Of a stretch of DNA of 64,000 nucleotides, positions 33,799 through 45,369 are shown piece by piece. The notes under the pieces are model-generated. The model was not told the DNA's origin. It did no database searches and saw only the letters and a program-made list of their open reading frames with translations. Positions within the stretch are counted from its first letter, which is position 1. Each line of letters starts with the position of its first letter. The stretch comes from Gloeopeniophorella convolvens. Taxonomy: Eukaryota > Basidiomycota > Agaricomycetes > Russulales. A program made the translations under genes and the position numbers. The DNA lies in the NCBI GenBank assembly GCA_022496205.1, contig WTXD01000058.1, forward strand, positions 95,509-159,508, in the 5' to 3' direction.

Positions 33799-36552
33799 AC
33801 TAGTAGATCAATGATGCAAGGGGTATCGGCGTATCGCGCGTGATGGCGTGATGGATGATGGATGACACGTGATGCAAACAGCTTGTGGAAATTTTCATCG
33901 TTTCTGTCTCCTCTCACGACAACGATGTGGCCCACTCTCCTCCCCTGCCCAGCCTACCAGTAATCACACATGCACAGCTGATTTTGAGGTGCCGGTGAGC
34001 TCCCAAGCATGTCCCTATCCCCTCAGCATCCGACCGACTAACTGATCGATAACTTTGTTAGTGCACTGCTCGCCACAGGGTCCTGTCGACGAAAGCAGCG
34101 ACCGCGTGCCCGCTCTTGCGCGTACGCCCTGGCTTGTTCACATGGCCTCGTTGTAAACCAAGGCAATATGACCGCCCTGCGGCGGCGGGCCGTACCGCCC
34201 AGCGATGCAGCCATGACGGTGCGCCAACATGCGCCCCTCAACTTCTCCGCCGCGCTCTGACGAGCGTGGCTTCACATTACCAGTTGAGGACGGTGATATT
34301 TTGTCATATTCAACTCGCCACCCCCGCCGCCCTGTGACCGCGCGCGCGGAGCCCCGCTGCTATACCACGCGCTATTGCGAGCTGCGCCAAAATGCCGCGG
34401 CGCTGATGAGCGCGGCCCCACTACCCTGGACAATGACGGTCACATCAACGTCTGTCCGACTCGCCACCCCTGCCACCACGCGACCGTGCGCGCACGGCCC
34501 CTGCCTCCACCCGTGCGTCGTTGCATGTTGCGACGAACCATCACCATGCCCTAACAAGCGCGGCCCCAGTTTCATGGTGCTCCTGTTACCACATCCGACT
34601 CACCGCTCCCGCCGCTCCGCGACCGTACACGTGCCGTCCGGCGCACCATCAAACCGCCACGTCTGTGCCCTGACGGACGGGGCCACGCCACCACTTTCGG
34701 GGCCGGTCCCCACAGCGTTTCGCCGTCCCCGCAAGCTTGCGCGCATGATGCTAGCTCTACCGCGGCATCGCCAACTCCATCCCACACCGACGCGGTTTCC
34801 AACTGGCGTGCCGTACTGCGTGCCATCGAATCGCCATCTTGTCACCCGAGCTCGAACAGCGATGGGTGTACCCTGCGACCGCAGCGTCGTCACCCCCACC
34901 CCATACTGACATAGCCTTGGACTGGCGCGCCACTATGTGCGTTCCCGCAGCCCCGCTCCTCAATCTCCCACTGCAAGCCGATGATCGAAGCCCCGCCAGT
35001 ACGGCTCGGCGTGCATGTGCAGTGTACTGCGGATTCGACTCCACTTATGGTGCGTCCCGCACATATTTGTAGTCTTCTCCTGCTGACATGCTCCGGCACC
35101 CGACATCCTCGTCCCGCAGCTGTTCGTACTCATACGGCACGCATATCCCAACACCCTCCACACACCTACTCTCCCTCCTCCGGCCACTCTCGCGGCCCTG
35201 GCTCCTATGCACGCGCTGGCCGGATAGTAGTAGCGTAGAGTAGGGATGTAGCTACAATACCAGAAGGGCCAAAAGGGTCCAACATATATGTGCTCTGAAT
35301 GCTCGTTTCGATATCTACTGCACCGCCCGGCAAGGTTCTCGGACTTATCGCTGAAGATAATTTAGACATGTAACGGCAAGGCTTTGCAAGGTATGCTAAA
35401 ACTACAATAATGGGTGAAACTACAAGGGTACCTCAAAATTACCCGGCTCTGGTAGAATCGAGATACAACTCGCCGAATCGACCAGGGTGCCACGGATCTC
35501 TCAACCTGGTCGAGCCTTTTGACCTTATAGGACCTTAAAAGGGCCCAAAAATTTCATCGGGTTTTGGTGATGACATTCATCATCAGGGACAGGCAGAAAA
35601 GTCCGGTATACGACCACTTCGGGTCAACGTAAGCATGATGAATCAACCCCAAACTTTGGAGTTGTGTTGGGTTAGTCACTAGCTAGAAGACGAATTAAAT
35701 AAGAGGTGAGATGTGTTGAATGTACTTCGATTCGCGGCAAACGCGCAGCGTTTGCACGTCGTAAATACAATCGTTTTATACTACTGAGCGTCCGTGATAA
35801 ATATACTGTGATTGGGTGCCGCACACGCTTGAAAACCGCGTGCGCGCGACGCCTACAATCAGCGAGTGCGGGGAGAGCTCGGCCACACGCGCTGCGCGCG
35901 CGATCCAACAGCTGAGATACAGAGAGTGAGAGCCATGGAGCGTACGTTTAAGAGAGCGCCTTCCACTTTACTGGCACAGTGCCGCTTTTGTCTATACCAC
36001 CGGGCTCAGTAGAGGGCGCGTGAGTGGAGCGCGGCGTCTGAGAGTACATGAGACGGAAGTCGATACAAAGGTGATGAGCGTATTACCTTCCGATTTGGAC
36101 GGTGCGAGCGCTGGTGGGCAGTAGCTTTGGTAAGAGGCGTGGGAGCGACAGCCAGAGCACGGAGAGGCAGACTAACTCCGACGTGCAATGCGGTGGGGAG
36201 TAGTGCGGACGTGCCGTGAATTTCGTTTTCTGAGCTCTGGATGTAGCCGTCAGGAGAATCCTCGCGGAGTTGGGGGGCATCTTGGCCGTGACGAGTGAAT
36301 TCGTCCTCCTTCGCCTGTCGCTTGTGGGGGCGTGGCACGCGGCCGGGCGAAGTCACTAATGAGCGATTGCTTGCGTCTGTGCTGCTCCGGTCACGTTTGC
36401 CTGTGCGCATTTGACCCAAGGGAGTTCAGAAAGGAGGGTATAGGCGAGTAGGTCTGTGAAACGTACGGCTGGCTTGTTGTTCGATGACAGGACTCTTCGG
36501 GCTGACGATGCGCCTTGGTTGTGCGCATGGTGGGGGTGTTACTGTGGGGGAG
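33799..36552. other. GC-rich imperfect repeats and intergenic DNA between convergent genes
   Basis: Between about 34140 and 35200 the motif (C)GACTCGCCACCCC..CC.CC..GCGACCG recurs at ~140-bp spacing (for example near 34311, 34459 and 34601), with related GCCATC and CACCATCAAACCGCCA blocks. It is an old imperfect minisatellite. The long plus-strand frame across it (34229-34909) is a composition effect. 35230-36000 is lower GC with nothing recognised. 36006-36419 on the minus strand has a hydrophilic reading (RQAKEDEFTRHGQDAPQLRE) that could be an extra 3' exon of the next gene. Confidence 0.45.
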
Positions 36553-39500
36553 TCAGTGAGTACTCGTTGAAGCAGGATGGGAGGTGCTGGCATAGATGCC
36601 ATGGTCGCCCTCATGTCTACGTATGTGGCCCTGAGAATGGGTGTAAAAGAAGGAATACAACAACGCCGGATCGTGACCACAGGTGCAAGCCTGGGGTAGG
36701 CCTATAGTGGTGACCCTGTGTCGTAGGAGGCGCTTGAGACACGATACGCGCAGCCTCTCATCGTCAACTATCTCGGGGGCCACGGAAGACGGAGATGAAC
36801 AGTGCGCCATAAACAGTGACTCACATTCCTGAGTAAGCTCCATGCTAGGACCGGGGCCAGAACCACTGGGGTTGGCTGAACCCAGTACCCGCTCCTTTCC
36901 CTTCTTGGGCTGCTTGGTTGCGTCCGGAGCGCCGTCAAGACGAGCGTGCGTTGACTCTTTCCCAAGCGCAAGCAAGCTCCCGCGCAGGTGGTGTTCGTCG
37001 ATCTGCATGGGCGCGCGCCCATTGCCACTCGCAGATGCAATGTTGACTGTCGGAGCATTACTGTCGGACTCCTCTCCGGCATCGCTGTCGCTCAATGACA
37101 AGCCGAGCGCCGCGCCCATAGCCTCGCCCGGCGACTTGCCTTTCTTCTGGAGGCTGACGCCCTTTTGCGCCTGTTTCTTGCAACGCTGCGCATGTTGAAG
37201 CTGTGATTCCGCTAGCGTAAGTTCGGCCTTGAGCGCCTCAATCTTGATCTTGCGTGCGTCCACCACGTCAGATACATGTTTGAGCTGCGTATGAACTATG
37301 TAAGCGCTCGGTTCCTAGAGGCGCCTAAGCAATCAGGCCACAAAAATACCGAACACACCTCTGCCTCAATGCTTTCGCGCACCTCCCGCTTACGCCCGAG
37401 AGGGTTTTTAGGCTCTGCAGGTAAGTCGATCGTCGATAGAACGACGTTATCGTCATCCACAGAGTCAGGCCAGCCATGAGATGGATACAAGCTCATATCA
37501 TCCGGGTCGGTTTCAGAGACGAACGCATACTCCGGTGGGTATCGTTGCCGCGCGACCTGCCTGGCCACGTTGCTTGTGAGTGCCTGAAAATCGCAACAGT
37601 CAGCGTCATCGCCGAGTAGACAATGGAAGTGGCAGCGCACGTCGATGAACATCATAGCTGCACGCTGCGTTGCACCATCCATCCGTCCGGCTGCGCCCAT
37701 GACTGCACGCCCAGCGTTGATTCGCGTTATCGTTGAGAGCAGCTGGCCAACCTCGCCAAGGCATTTATCTGCGTACGCGCCGACAACTGCGCTAACCGTT
37801 ATCGTGTCAAATACATACATGCTGTCGTCTCCCTTTAGTGCCCCTGTTCGGCTCTTGAACAAGCCAAGGCTTTGGAAAGCCTCCTCGTCTGGGAAGGTCA
37901 TAACTGGCAGCCTTTTGTTGACTGCATATTTAGACATTGCGTCACGCATCAACGTGCGGAGGCCCTGTATTGGCTCCTGCTTGATGAGCGGGAGGCGCGT
38001 GCTCAGCACCGCCGCCCATTCGACCAGAGAATATTGTGTTGTGGACTTGCGCCGGCTGACGCGCGTGTTCGAGGTTCCAGGGTACGCGGGAGACTGACGG
38101 GTGATGTAAATGAAGGGAAATTTGCGGAGAATTTGCCCATTGTGAATGTCGCTTGACGTAGCTCTCATCTCTTCTTTCGAAGTGGTCTTCAGCACTTGGT
38201 CCGAAAGCTCCTTGTAGTACTGCGTGGGGGATATCTGAGCCCTCAGGTGCCCAGGGATGGCGTCAACTATGTACTGTTCCACAGGGAGTCCGATGAAGGG
38301 CTCGAGGTCATCGTATCCTTGGATGTTGTGAGGTCGTTTCCACCCAGTATTGCGCTCGGTGAGGATGAATGACTCGCCAAAGACGAGTCCGGGTATCCGA
38401 TCGCGAAGCAGGATACGATACATCTAAGTAGCGATTGACTCAATCATGGAACAGGCTAGGATAAAATAGAAATGACATACGTCGCGGACAACAGCCTCTC
38501 TGGTGTGGGCGTCGTTATCAAAATTGCGAATGTTCTGCCCGAAGTGAAAGTAGGCCGAGATAGCGTCGCTCGCGTCCCAGAAGAGACCGCGTGACGTAAG
38601 CATGCGGGCGTCGATTAGAGGGTCAAACCAACGAGCGACCTGGCTCACAGCATATTAGTGAATGTTAAAGGCGGCCCTATGGCTGCGACCATATGTGGCC
38701 AAATGATTTTTTGATGCTAAAGAGCTCACCTCTCGGATTGCATGAGGGGTCTGCGCGAGTGCCTCCCCGACGTCCCCCATCCCTGTAGGGCACGGCAGCG
38801 GTAGCCACCCGCGGATCCACTTGAGCGTCTGCAAGCCAAGTAGAAGCCGCGCCTCCACTCCTGGTTCTACTGCCTTCCATGCTGTAAGCTCGTCGGCGCT
38901 CAACTCGCCGGGTTGGAGCTCCCGGATCAACCTCAATATCTCCTGGTAGTACTGGTCAGCAGCTACGTCTAGCCGCTCATTGATGTACCGCATGCTGCCG
39001 AGGTATGCACGCTGGGGCCACATGTAGTCCGAATATGTATCGTCGAGCTTCTCCCAGGCGCCTCGAAGTACTGGGAGCGCTGACACCAGCGTTGCACCCG
39101 CCGCATCCTTCACGTCCTTGTCATCGACCACGTCGATCCACCCAGCCCAGATCTCGAGCTGCTGAAGATGCTCGGCTTGAGGTCGCCACTTCATAAGCTG
39201 CCGCGTGGGAGCCAGACGCGTCACAAGCCGCCCCCGGGCCAGCTCTTTGACTCGCCGAGATTCCACTTTGGTGTCCACGGCTGTCTTGCGCTTCTGGCCG
39301 TTTGTCAGAGGAGGCGCACCAGGTGCACCAGGCTCATACTCAGCATCTTCGTCCACCTCCTTCATCTCCTCGGTGGACGCCTGCTCTTCCTCATTCGCCT
39401 CGTCCGGGACGCCTGTCTTCTGAGGCTCCTGGTCTGATGTTTCTGAAGGCGGATCAGAATCCGGCGTCAGTGCCTTCCCAGGTGCGGGAGCAGCAGAGCC

Positions 39501-41374
39501 AGCCTTGGTAGACCTAGAGCGCTTTCCGGCAGACAGCGAAGGCACAGACCCAGATGGCGTCATTGCTGATTTCGTGGCAAGAGCTGCCGCCTTCTTCAAC
39601 TGGTGGGTCTTGTGTCTTTCGACCCCGCGCTCTTTCTTCTCGCGCTCGGCCTCAGCTAGCGTAGCCTTGTGCGTCTGCTCAGCATCTCGTGCACGCTGGA
39701 GCATTGTTGCCCAATCCACAGGGCGCTCGGTTGTAGTCACGTTCTTCAGGCGGAAGTCATCCTCGATGTCCGTCGTCAACGCCAGCTGCTCCTCAACAGA
39801 AGGGCACGCCGATGTTGAGAAGACAAACTTGACGAGCCGCACCATGTCATCCACAGCAGTGCGCCAGATCTGCATATCTTATCAGCGATCCTCAAAACAC
39901 GCACTGCTCACCCCCTTTTGCTTTGTATCTTCACTCACCATTCCATACCCCCTCTCCATATGCTTTGCTAGGAAGCTCGCACGAAATATCTTCGTCTGCT
40001 CCCATTCTTGTGCACCCACCCGGTGCACCCTGAATAGGAACTCGCGCGTCTCAGGGTCCTTGATCACCCGATCTGTGAATGCCTTAGCCTTCGTGAACTC
40101 GTCCTTCACGAAGGTGACCTGCTCGTCCCCGGACAAGTCCCCGAGATGGCGCAGCATACGGATCAACTTCTCATTGACTGTCTCTGGCAGCTCGTAAAAG
40201 CGCCGATTCTCGGACAGCCAACGCATGGTGGTCTCGACCTTCTTCTGGCGCCCACTGTCACCACCCTTGACTTGTGGTGAGATATTCTCTGCCATCGTCT
40301 TAGTTTCTGCTGCTTGACGAAGTATCGCACCCTACGCACCTTCGATATACACCTCCAGGATCCATTTGCCGTACTGGTCGAAGCGATGCTGCAGGGCCAT
40401 TAGCCGTGCCCGCGCCTCAACCAGCTCGCGCGGCGTGGATAGCGTCGTCTGCGTTCCGAACTGCGCCTCCATCGCTGACGCATCACGAGAGGCCTGTTTT
40501 AACTCCCCCTGCAGGGCGCTGCGCGCGCCCTGCATGGCATGGTATCGATGGTTGCCGCCCGCAAAATTAAGCGTCTTCAGCTTAACGCCGACGCCGAAGA
40601 TGATTTCAGGCGTCTCGATTGCCTGAGTCATCAGCTCCTCCTGCGTTTCTACCAGCTTGTCGCCGTTCAGCACGTCGCCCCGGTGAACGAGGACTCGCAT
40701 CGGCGCCCGCCACGGCGATGCACCGTCCTCAAGGAACGACTTGGCAAGCGCGCCCACCGAAGCCCGATCAAGCGGCCGCTGGTTCCACTTCCCGAAGTGG
40801 GCCTTCAGCTGGTTCTCCCCCAGTAGGCATGCGTACCCATATCCGAGCAGCGCAGCTCGCGCAACCTTTGCGTTCTCAACGTCGCGCAGCTGATCCTCGT
40901 TTAGCTCCTTGACGCCGATCTCGTCGAGCCTGTTGGCCTTTGAGATCTCGGCAGTTATTGGCTTTGCCGCGCAGCTTTCGCTATCATCCTCATCGCTGCC
41001 GCCTTCGTCTTCTTGGGCCGATTTCTTGACCTTCTTGGATTTCGTCTTGTACTTGTCCTTATCCTTGACCTTAGCCTTGTCCTGGATTTGTTCTTTATTC
41101 TTTCCCTTGTTGCCATGGCTTGGGCCCGCGCCTTCGGGGCCCGCGGCGGCATCGAAGGCGGCGGCTGCCGACGCAGCCCCCTTAGATGCCGCCTTATTGG
41201 CCTTCTCTATCTGCCCTTCCAGCTTGCGCATCTCTTCCTCCCTCTTGTGCTGCGTCTGAGCCACCTTCGCGTCTTTTCGCGCCTGTTTTTCACTCAGCGT
41301 CAACGATTACATTCGATCTCTTCACTCGCCTGGGCCGCCGCTGCCTTGTTGAAACCCTTGCTTGCTGTAGACAT
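36553..41374 (-). CDS. Very large hypothetical protein with ParB/sulfiredoxin-like motif and coiled coil
   Basis: Proposed exons (minus): 41374-41330, 41282-40353, 40298-39939, 39869-38730, 38639-38481, 38423-37359, 37284-36553. Every exon length is a multiple of three, giving ~1,476 aa. The first intron would use a GC-AG donor (CAG|GCGAGT). A strong GTGAGT after QEC near 36822 may splice the C-terminus differently. Layout: charged Lys/Glu helix (15-110), then a domain at ~180-265 with RPLDRASVGALAKSF, PMRVLVHRGD and AGGNHRYHAM. The last contains GxxRxxA, the hallmark of the ParB N-terminal/sulfiredoxin fold (nucleotide binding, sometimes nuclease or CTPase). A KR-rich acidic middle part (SAGKRSRSTKAG, QKRKTAVDTK) follows, then a long globular region with RWFDPLIDARML and YRILLRDRIPGLVFGE, and a coiled coil (DARKIKIEALKAELTLAESQ). 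I recognise no named family. It is divergent from the nuclease-like gene at 42395. Confidence 0.7.
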
Positions 41375-42394
41375 TGTGCTAACCAGGTTTATTTTGCTGA
41401 GAAAGTATGAACTTGAACGAGTGTCGTATTTTGTCTCCTGGCGGTTGATGCAGTGGTCACAGAGCTCCATCCCGCCGCATCACAACCCTAACCACGATCA
41501 CGTGCACGCCTTTTTGCTCATTAGCTCACTGCCCGCATGCCAGAATACCTGCCTGGAGAAAACCGTGAATAATTGTCGGCGCGGCTCACTTAGTCTGCAT
41601 CGATTCGGCGCACCGGTCTTACCGTAGTGTGCAGTTAGGTGTGACAAGCTCTGTAGGCATTACAGTGTGCCAGCCCGAGCCGTGGAAGAGTGACGGCGGG
41701 AGCGAGTTCATGAGGTCATTCGCACGCACGCACGCAGGGAAAACCTCCTCGCACATGCACTCAGAGAGGACCACTGGCTGCGAGCCAATACGCAACGAGG
41801 GAGTCTGCGGCGCAATGTGCGCGGGCGCGGCGGTCCATGACGGCGGGCGCAGACGACGCGAGGGTACAGAAGTCTTGCAACACCTTGCCATTTTGTCACA
41901 GAAGCATCAGAGACTCGCTCGCAAAAGTAGAACTGAAAGATACAAGGGGGATGGGACACAAGCAGACAGTGGGAAAAGGATTGTATTTACGATGCGAGCA
42001 AGATGCGAGTGCCCGCGACGGCGCGATGACCGTGACGCGACGCCGAAAGCGGATGACGGTTGCCAAACATCGTCACATTGCGTGACTTCCCGATGAAATC
42101 TATACGATAGAGGAACTCCCTGCCACACCACCCCGAACCCTACCAGCCTACAATCATGTGCTGTATTATTGGTCAAAGAATGTACCGTGACATACAATAT
42201 GGTAGTGAGGAAATAGCGCGTGCACTGAGGTCAGTTTCAAAAGTCGGAATCTGGCCAGCGCTTGCTGACCCCAATAAGGACTGCAGGCCCAGTCCTTGTT
42301 CTCACACGTTTGGTGATGACATAAGTAATTGGACCGACGCTCGAGGCAAGTGGCGCGAGTGCCAGCGCATCTTTTTCGCATCCCTCACGCTATC
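41375..42394. promoter_or_regulatory. Shared intergenic region of two divergent genes
   Basis: The ~1 kb between the ParB-like gene (-) and the PD-(D/E)XK-like gene (+) contains only short antiparallel frames. It presumably holds both promoters. No TATA box stands out; the C/T-rich tract CTTTTTCGCATCCCTCACGC (42371-42390) lies directly before the plus-strand ATG. Confidence 0.5.
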
Positions 42395-43677
42395 ATGTCC
42401 TCACTCCCTTCCCGCGTTGGTTATGGGCTACCGCGTCCAGTCAACAGCCCTACGCGCCAGCGTGGTTCGAGTCTCAATTCAGCTGCCACAGCCCCGAAAA
42501 GGCGCAAAGCTACGTCCTTATCCGGAACGGGCAGGGTGCTCGCCCCTCTCGCCCCTCTAAAGGAGCCCGAGGATTCTGAGAGCACAGAGCTGGTTGAAGA
42601 TAGCGACAGCGCAGAAGGCTTTACTGTCGATGAAGCCCTCCGCCTCATCTCGAAGCTGCAGAGCAAGTTGACGAAGGCCTCAGACCCTGATTCGACTACC
42701 AATGCGCCTCCAATTCGGCACACCTTGCCCTGGGTAGCCGACGAGCAGCTGCTCAGCGACGCTGGCATTTTCTGGTCGCAGAACCTCACTCTGTGCGACG
42801 TCTTTGTAGATCAGGAAGGCATCCGCGCTCGAGCTCAGCAGTCCCGCGGCTTGAACCCGCCTGGGTCCCCTATGTCTTCCCAGGACCTAAGCGGCTTGCT
42901 CGCAGCTATGGAAGGTCTTTACTCAACCACAGTGCGTGCTAAATATTGTTTCCTCCGCTTTTCTGACGGCACTGCTGCAGGCCGAAGCTGGGAGCCGCAT
43001 CTTTGTCAACCTGATCCTTCTCCGAGTGGCTGCAATGTTTGGAGTGGGCGACAAGCGGCTCGTCGTGTTTCCCGAGTTCGCTGTGCCAGCCGTGGACCTC
43101 ACTCCGAGAGCTAGCTCAGCAACGAGGGCTGGGGGTCAGGTGGATTATCTGGCCGCTGTAGCCCCAACAAGCCTAGCGAGTGCGTTATGCGTGCTTTGGC
43201 CAACTTTACTACTTCTAAAGCATCGTCAGGTGGAGTTCTTGCTTCTCCACGAATACTCCGCGAGCCTTGTCCATTTGCGGACGCCGGCCTTGTCATCGTC
43301 GTAGCCAAAACAAGCATGGACCCCGACCTTCTCAACCACGTTCCTCAAGCCATTCTGAAGGCCGCGGCATTAGCCAAAATACACAAGTAAGCATCTCTCT
43401 TCGCTCCGGGGCGCCACGTTTAGCCTTTACGTCCAGCAAGGGGAGGATGCGCGGCGCATTGACTACGGGCAAACAATGGGTTTTTTTCATTTTCGAGGCG
43501 AGTCCGAGTGGTGAAGGCGGAGCGTACCGTCACTCCCGCCCCGTCTCGATCGACAGAGAGGACATGAGGGATGCGGTCACCGGCGTGTTGAAAGAATGGG
43601 TGTGTTTTCACGGCTACCTGCGGCTGGTTCTTTCTGATCATGTCCCAATGAAGGTCGAGGCTTCTGTAGCTGAGTAG
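42395..43677 (+). CDS. PD-(D/E)XK nuclease-like hypothetical protein (agaricomycete multicopy family)
   Basis: Exons 42395-42931, 42981-43179, 43230-43386 and 43437-43677 sum to 1134 nt (377 aa) with consistent phases. Residues 1-100 are Ser/Pro/Arg-rich and likely disordered. From 180 the sequence follows the restriction-endonuclease-like layout known from this fungal family: EAGSRIFVNLILLRVAAMF (Glu 181 on the first helix), LVVFPEFAVPA, GGQVDYLAAV (Asp 234), then a strand where the ExK motif is expected, then HVPQAILKAAALAKI and RMRGALTTGKQWVFFIF. At the ExK position the protein reads V271-A272-K273, so the usual acidic residue (Glu in FEAK/VEAK of relatives) is Val here. If correct, catalysis would be lost or changed. 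Intron 43180-43229 has alternative acceptors that alter two residues. Function of the family is unknown; relatives are often seen near repeats. Confidence 0.75.
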
Positions 43678-45369
43678 GCGGTGCCGCTTCTCAGCCGTAT
43701 TGAGCTTGTATTTTGCACTGCTGGACAGAACATTCTTGCCCGTACTTTGGCTATTAGCCAGCGCCTTTTCCCCCTCCCTTGTCGCCTTACGCTTCACACC
43801 TGTCCCCACATGTCACCGTCATGTCACCGTCCCACTCCAATTCACTTCCATGCGCGCCCGCACGACTCTCGACGACTCTCGCTGACTCACGACGACTCAC
43901 GACGACTCCATGCGACTCCAGAAGACTCGGTCAGCCTCTCGACGCCATAGTAGCAGCAGAGGGCATAGGAGAGAGGGACAGGATGGGTATATTAGCATGG
44001 ATAATTATAGCTAAGTACTCAAGCTGTTCCTCTTGTATTGTACGATACAATAGCCAGTTGAATCTGACTCCTTTCCACTTGTCTCAAACTCTCTGTCTGC
44101 ATGGCCTGATTGGTTGTGCATTGTCACCACATCCACTCCCATCGATGTTGATCCCTTGGGATCTGAACCTAGTACCAGTCTTACTCCGAACATCCCATTC
44201 GTCGTCGAGCACCCCGACTGGGAACCCCGATGTGAACCAACTGTTGTATTTACAAGTTGCGCTCCGCCGACGCGCCCCGCTCCATCTCCCGCTCATCCGC
44301 CGCTCCCCACCATTCCGTTCCGCGACCCCCTTTCCCGTTCTCCTAACGCCTCAAGAATCGAAACATAGTTGCCTTCAAGTTCCATCTACGTTCCATACTA
44401 ATTAGTTCCGGGCGCAACGCGATTCTCGCGCACGCGTGTAATGTTCCGTCCTCCTGTGCTTATTGTCTCCATACTTAATGTTCCTTACTTACAAACACGG
44501 CCATTTGACTCCTATGTAACTAATGTATAAAAACCTTGTAGCCTGCACAGATTGTAATCCTATCCTGTTGTTCTCGAACGACCCTCGCGTGCCTCGTTTT
44601 CCTCTTGCTCTCCTCTACCCTCGCTCGACTTCGTCTCGCTTCGCGCAGCTGCGCCGCCTCGTTATCGAATCCACGTCATCGCACCACCAACTCCCTCCAT
44701 GCACAGCCATGACTCCGACTTGACACCGCACTGTGAAAACAGATCTGGGTGAATTTGGCACTTCATTTTGGGCTCTTTCAGGGTGACATTAGACCGGAAA
44801 CGGAGTGATATTTGCACAGGACGTCCCAAAAATTGCATCACGAGTGTGCCAATCGTGCAGTACGAATTTTGGAATGGATTTTTCCCGATTCGCATGGCTC
44901 AGATTCTCGGATGGTACAGGTAAATCTCGCATCAAAACGAGGCAAACTTGGTACATGCCAATTACCTGGTATACGTTCGAATTTTTGTTAGTTCTGAGGC
45001 GAAATCTGTGCGCAGTCCATGCCAACTCTACATACAAGATACTGTATTCAGCATACAATACTAACTATGCTAGGCACGGATTGAGAATGGGGAACTTGTC
45101 TACAGCCGGTGATACATCTTTGCAGTCTGCTGCTGCTCTCGCTGGACTTGATACCTCATCAGGGAAACCCCCCTGTCCTAATCTTCCATTATCGAACAAA
45201 TTATAGTAATTTTCCTCATCACAACGGGCCGTGCCCCTGCCCCAAGGGGTCTACTAATTATGTCCTAATTAGTATCATTGCACGAACCACAATGCATGAA
45301 CGATAGCTTGTACAGCTGATGCACTATACAAACATGCAGAACGAGGAAAATATAGTGATGATACACTCA
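43678..45369. other. Intergenic stretch with a short minisatellite
   Basis: At 43858-43925 the unit CGACTC(A/T)CGA- recurs about six times with small changes. The remainder has only short frames, for example 44084-44368 on both strands, with no domain. Confidence 0.5.

Noticed and set aside
34229..34909. 226-codon plus-strand frame
   Set aside because: It lies over an imperfect GC-rich tandem repeat; open by composition, with no family features.
40295..40332. Splitting the large minus-strand gene into two genes at IEGA-stop and MAENIS
   Set aside because: Only 36 bp would separate stop and start; a 54-nt GT...AG intron (40299-40352) keeps frame instead.
43858..43925. CRISPR-like short repeats
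   Set aside because: Units are ~10 bp, contiguous and degenerate with no spacers; a eukaryotic minisatellite.
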